Source of the DNA: DASXQK01 sp963757155
Lineage (GTDB): Bacteria > Pseudomonadota > Alphaproteobacteria > Dongiales > Dongiaceae
NCBI GenBank assembly: GCA_963757155.1
Contig: CAVWQS010000010.1
Coordinates: 186,001-250,000 of the forward strand
Reading direction: 5' to 3'
DNA: 64,000 nucleotides
A program made the position numbers and the translations under genes. Positions 37,724 through 46,367 of this stretch are shown here, piece after piece. Every line of letters starts with the position of its first letter. The first letter of the stretch is position 1. The notes below the pieces were generated by a model. That model searched no databases and had not been told where the DNA came from. It saw only the letters and a program-made list of their open reading frames with translations.

Positions 37724-38635
37724 CTATTGCTTGAGGCACCAATAGAGGATGCCCTTCTGGGCATGGAGGCGGTTCTCGGCCTCGTCCCAGACGGCCGATT
37801 GCGGGCCGTCGATCACGCTGGGCGTGACCTCCTCGCCGCGATGGGCCGGCAGGCAATGCATGAAGATGGCGTCCTTCTTGGCCCGCTGCATCAGCCGGTC
37901 GTCGACCTGGTAGGAGCGCAGCATGTTATGCCGATCGGCGCTCACCTGGCCGCCCATGGAGATCCAGGTATCGGTGACCACGCAATCCGCATCCGCCACG
38001 GCCGCCTCGACATCGCTGGTGACGACGATCTTGGCACCCTGCCCTCGTGCCCAATCCACAACGTCCTGTGGCGGGCGCAGTTCCTCCGGGCAGGCGAGGT
38101 GGAGCTCGAAGCCGAAGCGCTCGGCGGCGTGGATCCACGAGGTCGCCATGTTGTTGCCGTCGCCGCTCCAGGCGATCTTGCGCCCGGCGATGGGGCCCAG
38201 ATGCTCCTCGAAGGTCATGACATCGGCCATGAGCTGGCAGGGGTGGGTGCGATCGGTGAGGCCATTGATGACCGGCACCGTCGCATGCTCGGCCATCTCC
38301 AGCAGCTTTTCCTCGTCGGTGGTGCGCAGCATGATGACATCGACATAGCGCGAGAGCACGCGGGCGGTATCGCCCACGGTCTCGCCGCGGCCGAGCTGCG
38401 AGCCGTCGCGCTCCAGCACGATGGTCTCCCCGCCCATCTGGCGCATGCCGAGCTCGAAGGAGACCCGGGTGCGGGTCGAGGGCTTCTCGAAGATCATGGC
38501 CAGCGCCTTGCCCGCCAGCGGACGCGGATCGCCGTCGGGCGGGCGATGCTGCTTGAAGTCCGTGCCCAGCGCCAGGATCCGGCGCAGCTCCTCTGCCGGC
38601 AGCTTGTCGAGATCGAGGAAATGGCGCGTGCTCAT
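37724..38635 (-). CDS. argF: Ornithine carbamoyltransferase
   Basis: 303 residues. Makes citrulline from ornithine and carbamoyl phosphate. Carbamoyl phosphate motif EKPSTRTRVSFELG, HPCQLMADVMTFEEH, the ornithine loop DTWISMG and the catalytic FMHCLPAHRGEE are intact. The ATG overlaps the argD stop (38632-38635). It is a cytoplasmic trimer by family. Confidence 0.96.
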   Translation of the reverse strand: MSTRHFLDLDKLPAEELRRILALGTDFKQHRPPDGDPRPLAGKALAMIFEKPSTRTRVSFELGMRQMGGETIVLERDGSQLGRGETVGDTARVLSRYVDVIMLRTTDEEKLLEMAEHATVPVINGLTDRTHPCQLMADVMTFEEHLGPIAGRKIAWSGDGNNMATSWIHAAERFGFELHLACPEELRPPQDVVDWARGQGAKIVVTSDVEAAVADADCVVTDTWISMGGQVSADRHNMLRSYQVDDRLMQRAKKDAIFMHCLPAHRGEEVTPSVIDGPQSAVWDEAENRLHAQKGILYWCLKQ

Positions 38636-39813
38636 GCGGCCACGACAGGCGTGGCCTCAGCCACCTTGTCCAGGATCGCAAGCCCTTCATCCACCTCCGC
38701 CTCGGTGATGATGAGCGGCGGCAGGAGCCGCACCACATTGTCCCCGGCGCCCACGGTCAGAAGACCGGCGTCGCGAAGCCGGGCGATCATCTCGGTATTG
38801 GGCTGCCGGCATTTCAGGCCGAGCAGCAGCCCTGCGCCGCGGACCTCCTCGAAGGTCTCGGGATGGCGGCGCACCAGCTCGTCGAGGCCGCGGCGCAGCC
38901 GCTGGGCCATCTTCTGCACGCGCTCGAAGAATCCCTTCTCCAGCATCACGTCGAGCACCGCATTGGCCACGGCCATGGCGAGCGGATTGCCGCCGAAGGT
39001 GCTGCCGTGGCTGCCGGGCGTCAGCGCGCGGGCGGCCTTCTCCTTGGCCAGGCAGGCGCCCACGGGAAATCCGCCGCCCAGCCCCTTGGCCGTCGCCACG
39101 ATATCGGGCTCGATGCCGGCCCATTCATGGGCGAAGAGCTTGCCCGTGCGGCCCATGCCGCATTGGACCTCGTCGAGGAAGAGCAGCAGCCCGTATTCGT
39201 CGCAGACGGCGCGCAGGCCTTGCAGATATTCGCGCGAGGCCGGGCGCAGGCCGCCTTCGCCCTGCACCGGCTCGACCAGCACCGCGGCGGTCTCCTCGGT
39301 GATGGCGGTGCGCAGCTCGTTCAGATTGTCATAGGCGACATGGTCGAAGCCGGCTACCTCCGGCCCGAAGCCGGCAAGATGCTTCTCCTGCCCGCCGGCC
39401 GCGATGGTCGCCAGCGTGCGGCCGTGGAAGGCACCGCGGCAGCAGAGGATGCGGTAGCGCTTGGGATCCCCGAAATCATCCTGATATTTGCGCACCATCT
39501 TGAGGCCGCATTCGATCGCCTCGGCGCCCGAATTGCAGAAGAAAACGCTGTCGGCGAAGCTCGCCGCCACCAGCCGCTCGGCCAGGCGGGTCTGGCCGGG
39601 GATCTGATACAGATTGGCCGTGTGCCAGAGCTTCTTGGCCTGCTCGGTCAAAGCGGCGACCAGATGGGGATGGGAGTGGCCGAGCGCCGTCACCGCGATG
39701 CCGGAGGCGAAATCCAGGAAGCGTCGCCCATCCGTCGCGTAGAGATAAGCACCCTCGCCCCGCTCGAAGGCGAGGTCGGCCCGCGCATAGGTGGGCATCA
39801 CCGCGGAAATCAT
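38632..39813 (-). CDS. argD: Acetylornithine aminotransferase
   Basis: 393 residues, class III PLP aminotransferase. FCNSGAEAIECGLKMVRKY binds the cofactor phosphate, LLLFLDEVQCGMGRTGKL holds the Asp/Gln pair, and the PLP lysine is in VATAKGLGGGFPVGA. The ATG at 39813 gives MISAVMPTYARADLAFERG, the normal N-terminus. First gene of the argD-argF-hslO series; its end overlaps argF. It may also act as succinyldiaminopimelate aminotransferase, as ArgD often does. Confidence 0.95.
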   Translation of the reverse strand: MISAVMPTYARADLAFERGEGAYLYATDGRRFLDFASGIAVTALGHSHPHLVAALTEQAKKLWHTANLYQIPGQTRLAERLVAASFADSVFFCNSGAEAIECGLKMVRKYQDDFGDPKRYRILCCRGAFHGRTLATIAAGGQEKHLAGFGPEVAGFDHVAYDNLNELRTAITEETAAVLVEPVQGEGGLRPASREYLQGLRAVCDEYGLLLFLDEVQCGMGRTGKLFAHEWAGIEPDIVATAKGLGGGFPVGACLAKEKAARALTPGSHGSTFGGNPLAMAVANAVLDVMLEKGFFERVQKMAQRLRRGLDELVRRHPETFEEVRGAGLLLGLKCRQPNTEMIARLRDAGLLTVGAGDNVVRLLPPLIITEAEVDEGLAILDKVAEATPVVAA

Positions 39814-39881
39814 GGTCCTGGCCCTCCAAAAAAGGTCGAGACTATCGGGATTTGCCGGCGCCCCGTCAAGGCGCAGCCGCT

Positions 39882-40733
39882 CTAAGCTTTGAGGCGCCAA
39901 CCGCTCCGCAATAAACCATAAACCAGACCCGCCAAAGCAAGATCGAGAACCAGGATCAGCAGCGCGCCCGGACCGATCGCCGTCTCGGCATAGCCGGTCA
40001 TGCCATAGCGCATGCCGTCGATCACATAATAGAGGGGATTGAGGGCGATCAGCCGGCGGGCCAATTCGGGCAGGCCCAGCGTGCTGTAGAACATGCCGGA
40101 GAGATAGGAGAAGGGGACCAGGAAATAGGCGAGCAAGGCCGCGTAATGGTCCCAGCGCCGCGCCCAGAGCCCGGCCACCGTGCCCAGGAAGCCCAGCAGC
40201 AGGCTGCCGGCGATGAGGAAATAGAAGAAGGCCGCCGGATGGGCCGGCAGGATATGGGCGAAGGGCCAGAGGACGGCCGCCGTGGCCGCCCCGGAGATGG
40301 CCCCGGCGCTCATCGAGGCGCCGGCAAAGGCAACGAGCCTCTCCCCCGAGGTCAGCGGCGCCATCACCACATCGCCGATCATGCCCTCGAGCTTGTCGAA
40401 CAGGATGGAGACGCAGGCCGCCGAGAAGGCGCGCTCTCCGGCGGCGAACATGATCAGCCCCGGGGCGATGAAATCCGTGAGCGGCAGGCCGGCGACGGTG
40501 GTGCCGCTGCCGCCTGCAATTCCACTGCCGGCCGCCACCGTCAGGATCAGCATGAAGATCAGATTGGCCAGTGCCGGTCCCAGCAGGCTGTCGAGATAGT
40601 CTTTCTGCAGCCGCCAGGTCTCGCGGCGGTAGAGGGCCGCCGTGCCGATCCAATTGACCCGCCCGAAGCGGCGCGGCCCCAGGGGCAGCGACCGCGCCCG
40701 GGGTCGCTCAAGCCGGGTGGCGCCCGCGGTCAC
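39882..40733 (-). CDS. ABC-2 type transporter permease (second of a pair)
   Basis: 283 residues with six membrane helices, ABC-2 type (NodJ/YadH-like). The start is a GTG at 40733 overlapping the stop of the upstream permease. The core has LTDFIAPGLIMFAAGERAFS and the conserved tail ALNPLYYVIDGMRYGMTGY. It resembles the neighbouring permease and may form a heterodimer with it. No ATP-binding subunit is encoded nearby. The argD start lies 68 bases downstream. Confidence 0.87.
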   Translation of the reverse strand: MTAGATRLERPRARSLPLGPRRFGRVNWIGTAALYRRETWRLQKDYLDSLLGPALANLIFMLILTVAAGSGIAGGSGTTVAGLPLTDFIAPGLIMFAAGERAFSAACVSILFDKLEGMIGDVVMAPLTSGERLVAFAGASMSAGAISGAATAAVLWPFAHILPAHPAAFFYFLIAGSLLLGFLGTVAGLWARRWDHYAALLAYFLVPFSYLSGMFYSTLGLPELARRLIALNPLYYVIDGMRYGMTGYAETAIGPGALLILVLDLALAGLVYGLLRSGWRLKA

Positions 40734-41533
40734 GGCCGGAGCTTGTAGCCGATGGCGAAGAGCCGCCATAGCAGCAGGCCGAGCAGGATGTCGGCCGATG
40801 TGATGACGATCACCCCGGCCAGGAGCGAGCCATCGGCATGGCCGATGAAGCCGTAGCGGAATCCGTCGATCATGTAGAAGAAGGGGTTGAGATGGGCGAT
40901 CGTGCGCCAGAGATCCGGCAGGCGCTGGGTGGAATAGAAGGCACCCGAGAGAAAGGACAGCGGCTGGATGATGAAATTCGTCACCGCGGCCATCTGATCG
41001 AACTTGTCGGCCCAGAGCCCCGCCAGCACGCCGATCAGAGAGAGCATCAGCGACGCGCCGATGGCGTGAAAGACGATGAAGAACCAGTCGTGGACATGGA
41101 TCGGCAGCAGAAGCGAGACCGCGAAGGTCGAAACCAGACCGACGCAGATCCCCCGGGTGAGGCCGCCCCCGGCAAGCCCCAGCGCCAGCTCCAGCGGGCT
41201 CAAGGGCGGCATCAGGAGATCGACGATGTTGCCCTGGATCTTGGCGATTACCAAAGAGGAGGAGGTGTTGGCGAAGGCGTTCTGGACCATGGACATCATG
41301 ACCAGACCGGGAAACAGGAACTCGGCATAGCCCACGCCGCCCACCTGCTGCACGCTGCGCCCCAGCGCCAGCGTGAAGATCGCCAGGAACAGCAGGGTCG
41401 TGACGAGGGGCGAGACGAGGGTCTGGGTGAAGACCTTCGCGAAGCGGCGGACTTCCTTGAGATAGAGGGTCCGGAGGCCAATCCAATTGACGGCGCCGAG
41501 ACGGCGCGGGGCGAGGGTAAGGGCGGGCGGCAT
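40730..41533 (-). CDS. ABC-2 type transporter permease (first of a pair)
   Basis: 267 residues from the ATG at 41533 (an ATG at 41590 would add 19 non-conserved residues). Six helices; ABC-2 signature region AEFLFPGLVMMSMVQNAFAN and HLNPFFYMIDGFRYGFIGH. It begins APRRLGAVNWIGLRTLYLKE, closely like the start of its downstream partner (GPRRFGRVNWIGTAALYRRE), so the pair arose by tandem duplication. Exported substrate unknown; the ATPase must be encoded elsewhere. Confidence 0.87.
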   Translation of the reverse strand: MPPALTLAPRRLGAVNWIGLRTLYLKEVRRFAKVFTQTLVSPLVTTLLFLAIFTLALGRSVQQVGGVGYAEFLFPGLVMMSMVQNAFANTSSSLVIAKIQGNIVDLLMPPLSPLELALGLAGGGLTRGICVGLVSTFAVSLLLPIHVHDWFFIVFHAIGASLMLSLIGVLAGLWADKFDQMAAVTNFIIQPLSFLSGAFYSTQRLPDLWRTIAHLNPFFYMIDGFRYGFIGHADGSLLAGVIVITSADILLGLLLWRLFAIGYKLRP

Positions 41534-41601
41534 CGGGGCGCAACCTAGGCCCGCGGCGGGTAGCTTGCAAGCCAGCCGGCCGTCCGGCAATGGCTATCGC
41601 A

Positions 41602-42141
41602 TCAGGGAATCTTGTAGTGCAGCTCGCGCCAGAAAATGATTCCGGAGGTCTTGGCCTTCACGGTGGCGTCGGGCTTGGCCGTCATGTCATCCAGGTTCGA
41701 GCGGATCATGAACGGCCCGCCGCCGGTGACATTGGCGAAGCGGCCGACCCCCCCGGTCAGCGTCGAATCGCCGCCGCAGCCCACCAACGGCACGCCGGTG
41801 CAGGTCAGGTTCATATAGGCCAGATTGCCCTCCCGGCCGATGAAGACGCACTGGCCGCTCCCCTTCTGGGTGCTGTCCTTCAGATTGATATGGACGACGA
41901 CCGGGCAGGTCATGCTGCCGGCATCCACCGGGCCTTGCTCCGTGTCGATATAGAACCGGCCGGAGAGCATGCCCATATAGGTCGCCTCCTGGGGGCCCGT
42001 CCGCATGATCTGGCCCTCACCCTGAAAGGCGGAGAAGGCGCGCACGGTCTGGTCCTCGGCCGCCCTGGCGCCGGGCATCCCGCCGAGACCCAAAAGAAGC
42101 GCGACAGCGGCGATGGTGAGCAGACGTCCAATGATCCTCAT
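41602..42141 (-). CDS. Exported protein of unknown function
   Basis: 179 residues. Clear signal peptide ending GGMPGARAAED. The mature part is beta-rich with five or so Cys (MTCPVVVHINL, GQCVFIG, LTCTGVPLVGCGGDSTLTGG), suggesting disulfides in the periplasm. No family recognised. It starts 23 bases after the frameshifted exported gene upstream, so the two form a small operon. Confidence 0.72.
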   Translation of the reverse strand: MRIIGRLLTIAAVALLLGLGGMPGARAAEDQTVRAFSAFQGEGQIMRTGPQEATYMGMLSGRFYIDTEQGPVDAGSMTCPVVVHINLKDSTQKGSGQCVFIGREGNLAYMNLTCTGVPLVGCGGDSTLTGGVGRFANVTGGGPFMIRSNLDDMTAKPDATVKAKTSGIIFWRELHYKIP

Positions 42142-42164
42142 GTCTCGATCTCCCCTGTCGCTGC

Positions 42165-42660
42165 TCAGTCGAACCGAATATAGACGGCATCGCCGCCGAG
42201 GGAGAGAGCGAGACCCTCGCGCTGGGTCTTGAGCTGCATCACGACGCCGAACTCATTCTGCGAGCCAGAGCTCACCAGCGCCCGAGGCACCCGCCGCATA
42301 GCCGTAGCGCCCCTGCACATAAGCGCCGGCGAACTGACTGACGTCGGTGAGATTGAAGACGGTACCCACCGCCGTCATCCGGGAGATTCCGAAACCCCCG
42401 ATGCCGAGGCCGCCGATGGTGAAGCTGTAGGTCTTGCCCCCGAAATAGAGCTTGCCGCCGCCGAGATTGCCGCTGCCAATGAAGGCGATCTGAGTCTGCT
42501 CGATGTCAACGGTCCCGGATTTCTTCAACTCATCGGCGGAAAGCGGACGTCCGCCGACCGAGATCGCCATGAGGACGAGAAGGAAGGCGGCGGCGATTTG
42601 GCCCCCGTGCCAACGCCCCCAGCGCCGATGCGCCCCGCCCCTGATGAAAAAATCACGCAT
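42165..42660 (-). pseudogene. Exported Gly-rich protein of unknown function, one frameshift near its end
   Basis: From the ATG at 42660 a basic leader and membrane segment (AAAFLLVLMAISVGG) lead to a Gly-rich beta domain (GSGNLGGGKLYFGGKTYSF, GGLGIGGFGISRMTAVG). The frame stops after GAGELWLAE at 42253, but the next frame continues NEFGVVMQLKTQREGLALSL and ends AVYIRFD at 42165. One extra base near 42255-42260 explains this. The rejoined product is about 164 residues. It is followed by another exported unknown. Function not recognised. Confidence 0.65.
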
Positions 42661-42836
42661 GGCTGCCCCCTTTTGTTCTCGACCGGCCCATCTTGCGGAC
42701 CGAGAGCTTCCGCTCGCGGCTACCATAGAGCGGCGCCCCCGCGTCGAACAAGCCCGACCGCGGCCAACAAGCCCCCCGCCCGCGACGAATAAGCCTATGT
42801 CATGTCCTTCGGCCCGAGGGTATAAGCGCCCGAGCC

Positions 42837-43514
42837 ATGCGCTTTCCCGACCCTGGCAGACGGCCGCTCCTCGCCACGGCCATCACCCTCGCCGTGATCC
42901 GCTTCTCGGTCGTCTATCTCGACCGGCCGGTCGCCCAGGCGATGCGGAGCGTGCCGCCTTGGCTCCGCGACTTGGCGGAATGGGTGACGGGCTTCGGGCG
43001 CTCCGACCGCTATCTCATCCCCTTGCTCCTGGTGATCCTGCTTCTGGTCTATGCATCGCGATCCCTGGCAGGGGAACGCCGACGGGCGATGGCGCGATTC
43101 TGGGCCTGGCGAGGCGCCTTCGTCTGGCTGGCCATGGCGTTGTCGGGCCTGCTCAACGATGTGGTGAAGCTTCTTGCCGGCCGGCCGCGGCCCTCGGCCG
43201 GGGATGCGGGAAGCGCCCCCTTCACCTTCGACTACGCCTTCCAGTCCTTCCCCTCCGGCCATACCGCCATCGCCTTCGCTTTGGCGTTTTCGCTCGGCAT
43301 GTTCTGGCCGCGCTGGCGCCTTCCGCTCCTCGCCTTCGCGCTCGCGGTCGCCGCCTCCCGGGTCATCATCAGCGCCCATTATCCGGCCGATGTCATCGGC
43401 GGCGCCCTCGTCGCCTGGCTGACCGTCGCCTGGCTGGCGCGCTTCTTCGCCGACCGCCGGCTCGTGTTCCAGCCCGATAGCGAGGGCCGCCCCGTGCCGC
43501 GCCCTCCCGCCTGA
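42837..43514 (+). CDS. PAP2-family membrane phosphatase
   Basis: 225 residues with five or six helices. The three phosphatase motifs are intact: KLLAGRPRP, FPSGHTAIAF and SRVIISAHYPADVIGG. Such enzymes dephosphorylate undecaprenyl pyrophosphate, phosphatidic acid or lipid A-type lipids on the outer face of the inner membrane. It is divergent from the Gly-rich exported gene. Confidence 0.9.
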   Translation: MRFPDPGRRPLLATAITLAVIRFSVVYLDRPVAQAMRSVPPWLRDLAEWVTGFGRSDRYLIPLLLVILLLVYASRSLAGERRRAMARFWAWRGAFVWLAMALSGLLNDVVKLLAGRPRPSAGDAGSAPFTFDYAFQSFPSGHTAIAFALAFSLGMFWPRWRLPLLAFALAVAASRVIISAHYPADVIGGALVAWLTVAWLARFFADRRLVFQPDSEGRPVPRPPA

Positions 43515-43636
43515 GCAAGCTTGAATCAAGCTGACCCGTGGGCCTCACGCCGCCGTGAGACTTGGCCCGCCAACCGTGTTTTGTCAGGATGGGCGCGATG
43601 GCCTAGTCTGCGCGCTCCCAAGATCGGAGGATCTCG

Positions 43637-44119
43637 ATGACCATGATCACGCGTCGCCTGCCCGGCCTGCTGGTGGCGGGATTCCTGGCGCTGGCGCTGC
43701 CGGCCGCAGCCCTGGCCGCCGGCGGCAATACCAGCACGACCGGCGACAGCACCGCCGACGAAAACCTCGACATGGCCAAGACGGCCATCGCCCAGTTCAA
43801 ATACGACAAGGCCAAGGAGTATCTGGAGAAGGTGCTGGCGGTGACCCCGGACAATGCCGATGCGCTGAACCTCATGGGCTTCACCGAGCGCAAGCTGGGC
43901 GATCCCACGGATTCCCTGACCTATTACAACAAGGCCCTGGCGCAGAATCCCAATCATCTCGGCGCCAATGAATATCTGGGCGAGCTCTATCTCGAGATGA
44001 AAGACGTCAAGAAGGCCGAGGAACGCCTGGCGGTCTTGCAGCAGGCCTGCGGCGGCACCTGCGAGGAATATCAGGAGCTGAAGGAGAAGATCGACAAGTT
44101 CAAGGTGGCCAGCAACTGA
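43637..44119 (+). CDS. Exported tetratricopeptide-repeat protein
   Basis: 160 residues. The signal peptide ends near AALAAGGNT. Two to three TPR units follow (about 45-115): KYDKAKEYLEKVLAVTPDNA and DSLTYYNKALAQNPNHLGA. A Cys pair (QQACGGTCEEY) near the C-terminus could form a disulfide. It has a GATCGGAGG site. Probably a periplasmic scaffold; partner unknown. It converges with the cyclase gene, only three bases apart. Confidence 0.8.
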   Translation: MTMITRRLPGLLVAGFLALALPAAALAAGGNTSTTGDSTADENLDMAKTAIAQFKYDKAKEYLEKVLAVTPDNADALNLMGFTERKLGDPTDSLTYYNKALAQNPNHLGANEYLGELYLEMKDVKKAEERLAVLQQACGGTCEEYQELKEKIDKFKVASN

Positions 44120-44122
44120 TCT

Positions 44123-45820
44123 TCAGGCGGCGGCGCTGCCGCTGTTGCTGTAGCTTTCCGGCAGGGTCGAGGCGTTCGCCAAGGTGACGATCGCCGTCGG
44201 CTCGTCCTGGCCCCGGAGCGTCACCTCGTGGTGGCCGAGCCCCGCCATGTCGAGGCCGGCATGCTCGCCCACGATGGCCGAGAAGACGAGCTCGACCCCG
44301 AATTCCTTGGTCAGCGTCTCGAGCCGGCTGGCGGTGTTCACGGTATCGCCGATGGCCGTCAGCGTGGTGGCGCGGGCATAGCCCATCTCGCCCACGATGG
44401 CGGGGCCGGCATGGATGCCGATGCCGATGCGCAGCGGCTCCTTCAGCTCGGGCGCCAGCGAGCGGTTCAGCTCCTGCAGGTTGATCGACATCTGCCGCGC
44501 CGCGCCGAGCGCGCGCCGGCAGGCATCCTCGCGGTCGCCGCCGATGCCGAAGAGCGCCATGACCCCATCGCCGATGAATTTGTCGAGATGGCCGCCCGCG
44601 GCATCCACCGCCATGCCCATGGCGCGAAAATAGCGGTTCAGCAGGAAGACCGTGTCATAGGGCAGGCGCTGATGGGCGAGCTTGGTGAAGGCGCGCAGAT
44701 CGGCGAAGAGGATGGCGATCTCCTGCTCGCGGCCCTGGAGATAGCCCGCCCTGGCCTGGCTGTCGCGCGAGGTTCCCTGGGTGAGCAAGGGGATGACCTC
44801 GACCGGCTGGGTCGGCCGCGTCTGGCAGGCCAGCCGCACATTGGGCGGCGCGCCCACCCGCTGCAGCACCCGGCTTTCGTTGAGATCGGGCGGCGGCAAT
44901 TGCTCGAGCCCGGTCAGGATGCGCACGCGGCAGGTCGAGCAGCGCCCGCGCCCGCCGCAGACCGAGGCATGGGGGATGCGGCCCTGGCGGCTTGCTTCCA
45001 GGATGGTGGCGCCGCGCTGGAGCTCGACGCGCTGGCCATCGCCATAGGTGACCACGACGGCGTTGCGCCGGCGCAGATAATTGCGCAAATGCCGGGCGCC
45101 CAGGATGACGAGGACCAGCAGGGCATAGCCCAGCAGGAACCAGCGTCGGGCGGCGTAGAGCGCGGCGGCCTGTGCCGCGCTGGGGAAATGGATGGCCGCC
45201 TGGGCCTGCTGGAACCAGCCCGGCTCCCGGTAGAGATAGGCGACCTCGCGTCCGGCCTGCACGAATCCCAGCAGGGCCAGGACCGGAATCAGCAAGGCGG
45301 CCCCGAAAAGATAGGGCTGGGCCGCAGGATACCAGGGCTTCAGGCGCAGCCAGCCCCGAAGCCCGATGCAGCCGTGAAGCCAGGCGGCAAGCAGCGCCAG
45401 GACTTGCAGCAGTCCCTCGAAGGGAGCGAAGACCCAGATCACCAGCAGGACATAGTCGTAGTTGTCCTCGGTGCCGAACCAGGCATTGACCAGCCGGGTT
45501 CCGACCACATGGATGAAGATCAGGGGCGGGACGACAAAGCCCAGGAGGATCTGGGCCCAATCGCCGCGGCTGAGGCCGCGGAAGCTTCGGCGCTGGAACA
45601 GCGCCCAGAGCGCCAAGAGGAAATGGGCCAGGATCGCGCCATAGAGGAGAACGGTGCCCAGCGGGTTGCGCCAGATGGCCAGGAAGACCTCGCGGCCTTC
45701 GGCCAGCGCGGCATGGGAGACCAGCCCCATGGCATGATTCAGGAAATGGCTCGCCACATAGGCGAAGAGGACAAGGCCGCTCGCGAGCCTGATGCGCCGC
45801 AGGTTCACCGCCCCTTGCAT
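44123..45820 (-). CDS. Membrane adenylate cyclase with haem-type six-helix domain and 2Fe-2S ferredoxin domain
   Basis: 565 residues in three parts. Residues 1-245 are about six helices with paired His (25, 29, 66, 104, 149) spaced as in the di-haem cytochrome b anchor of succinate:quinone reductases. Residues about 255-345 are a plant-type ferredoxin with Cys288, Cys294, Cys297 and Cys332 (VCGGRGRCSTC...). Residues 365-550 are a class III cyclase: Asp374 in FADLRAF and Asp418 in FIGDGV bind metal, and AIGDTVNTASRLE is present. The layout matches CyaC-type redox-responsive cyclases described in Sinorhizobium. It would make cAMP in response to quinone or respiratory state; that is inference from the domains. 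Confidence 0.87.
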   Translation of the reverse strand: MQGAVNLRRIRLASGLVLFAYVASHFLNHAMGLVSHAALAEGREVFLAIWRNPLGTVLLYGAILAHFLLALWALFQRRSFRGLSRGDWAQILLGFVVPPLIFIHVVGTRLVNAWFGTEDNYDYVLLVIWVFAPFEGLLQVLALLAAWLHGCIGLRGWLRLKPWYPAAQPYLFGAALLIPVLALLGFVQAGREVAYLYREPGWFQQAQAAIHFPSAAQAAALYAARRWFLLGYALLVLVILGARHLRNYLRRRNAVVVTYGDGQRVELQRGATILEASRQGRIPHASVCGGRGRCSTCRVRILTGLEQLPPPDLNESRVLQRVGAPPNVRLACQTRPTQPVEVIPLLTQGTSRDSQARAGYLQGREQEIAILFADLRAFTKLAHQRLPYDTVFLLNRYFRAMGMAVDAAGGHLDKFIGDGVMALFGIGGDREDACRRALGAARQMSINLQELNRSLAPELKEPLRIGIGIHAGPAIVGEMGYARATTLTAIGDTVNTASRLETLTKEFGVELVFSAIVGEHAGLDMAGLGHHEVTLRGQDEPTAIVTLANASTLPESYSNSGSAAA

Positions 45821-45908
45821 GGCCGTCCCGTCATAAATGCGATGGCGGCGAAGCTGTCAGGCCGCCTTGCTTGTGATAATAGACCGGCCATGGCGGATTG
45901 TAAGACAG

Positions 45909-46145
45909 ATGACTGACCTCTCCGATATCGAGGCCAAGCAGCGCCGGCGCGAGGAGCGCCGCGCCCTGCGCCTGCGCGCTTTGGCCGAGGGCCCGCCCTC
46001 GCCTTGTATCAGCGTCTGCCAGATCGACGATGTAACGGGCCTGTGCCTGGGCTGCCGGCGAACCATCGACGAGATCCGCGACTGGATCATCATGCCCAAG
46101 GAGGAGCGCGAGAAGCTCCTGGAGGCTCTCGCCCAACGGCGCTGA
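45909..46145 (+). CDS. DUF1289 family protein
   Basis: 78 residues from the ATG at 45909. The domain has SPCISVCQIDDVTGLCLGCR and RTIDEIRDWIIMPKEERE: four Cys arranged as a small metal-binding fold. Widespread in Proteobacteria, function unknown. It diverges from the cyclase gene with an 88-base gap. Confidence 0.85.
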   Translation: MTDLSDIEAKQRRREERRALRLRALAEGPPSPCISVCQIDDVTGLCLGCRRTIDEIRDWIIMPKEEREKLLEALAQRR

Positions 46146-46301
46146 CGCCGTCGACCGGCCCCGGAATCGAAAAGGGGGGCCGACGGCTGGGAGGCTGACC
46201 GCCGGCCCCGCCGCTTCGCGCCATCAAGGAGGGAGGCGCGCCGCGGAATCAGCTCGAGGGCAAACCGATCATGTCACGCCCGGGTTAGCAAATTCCTGCG
46301 C

Positions 46302-46340
46302 CAAAAAAGTGAAGGCGGCTCTAAGGGATAGAGCCGCCTT
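46302..46340 (-). terminator. Rho-independent terminator of the phosphodiesterase-family gene
   Basis: A perfect 12-base stem AAGGCGGCTCTA/TAGAGCCGCCTT with a five-base loop (46312-46340). On the minus strand it is followed by a run of six T (46308-46303). It lies 28 bases beyond the end of the minus-strand enzyme gene at 46368. The plus-strand side lacks a T-run. Confidence 0.9.
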
Positions 46341-46367
46341 CTCGTTCGGCGAGGCTGAAGCGTGGTC

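Noticed and set aside
42165..42660. DUF1134/EipA envelope protein
   Set aside because: Size and Gly-rich character are suggestive, but the sequence does not match the family motifs I know, so no name is given.
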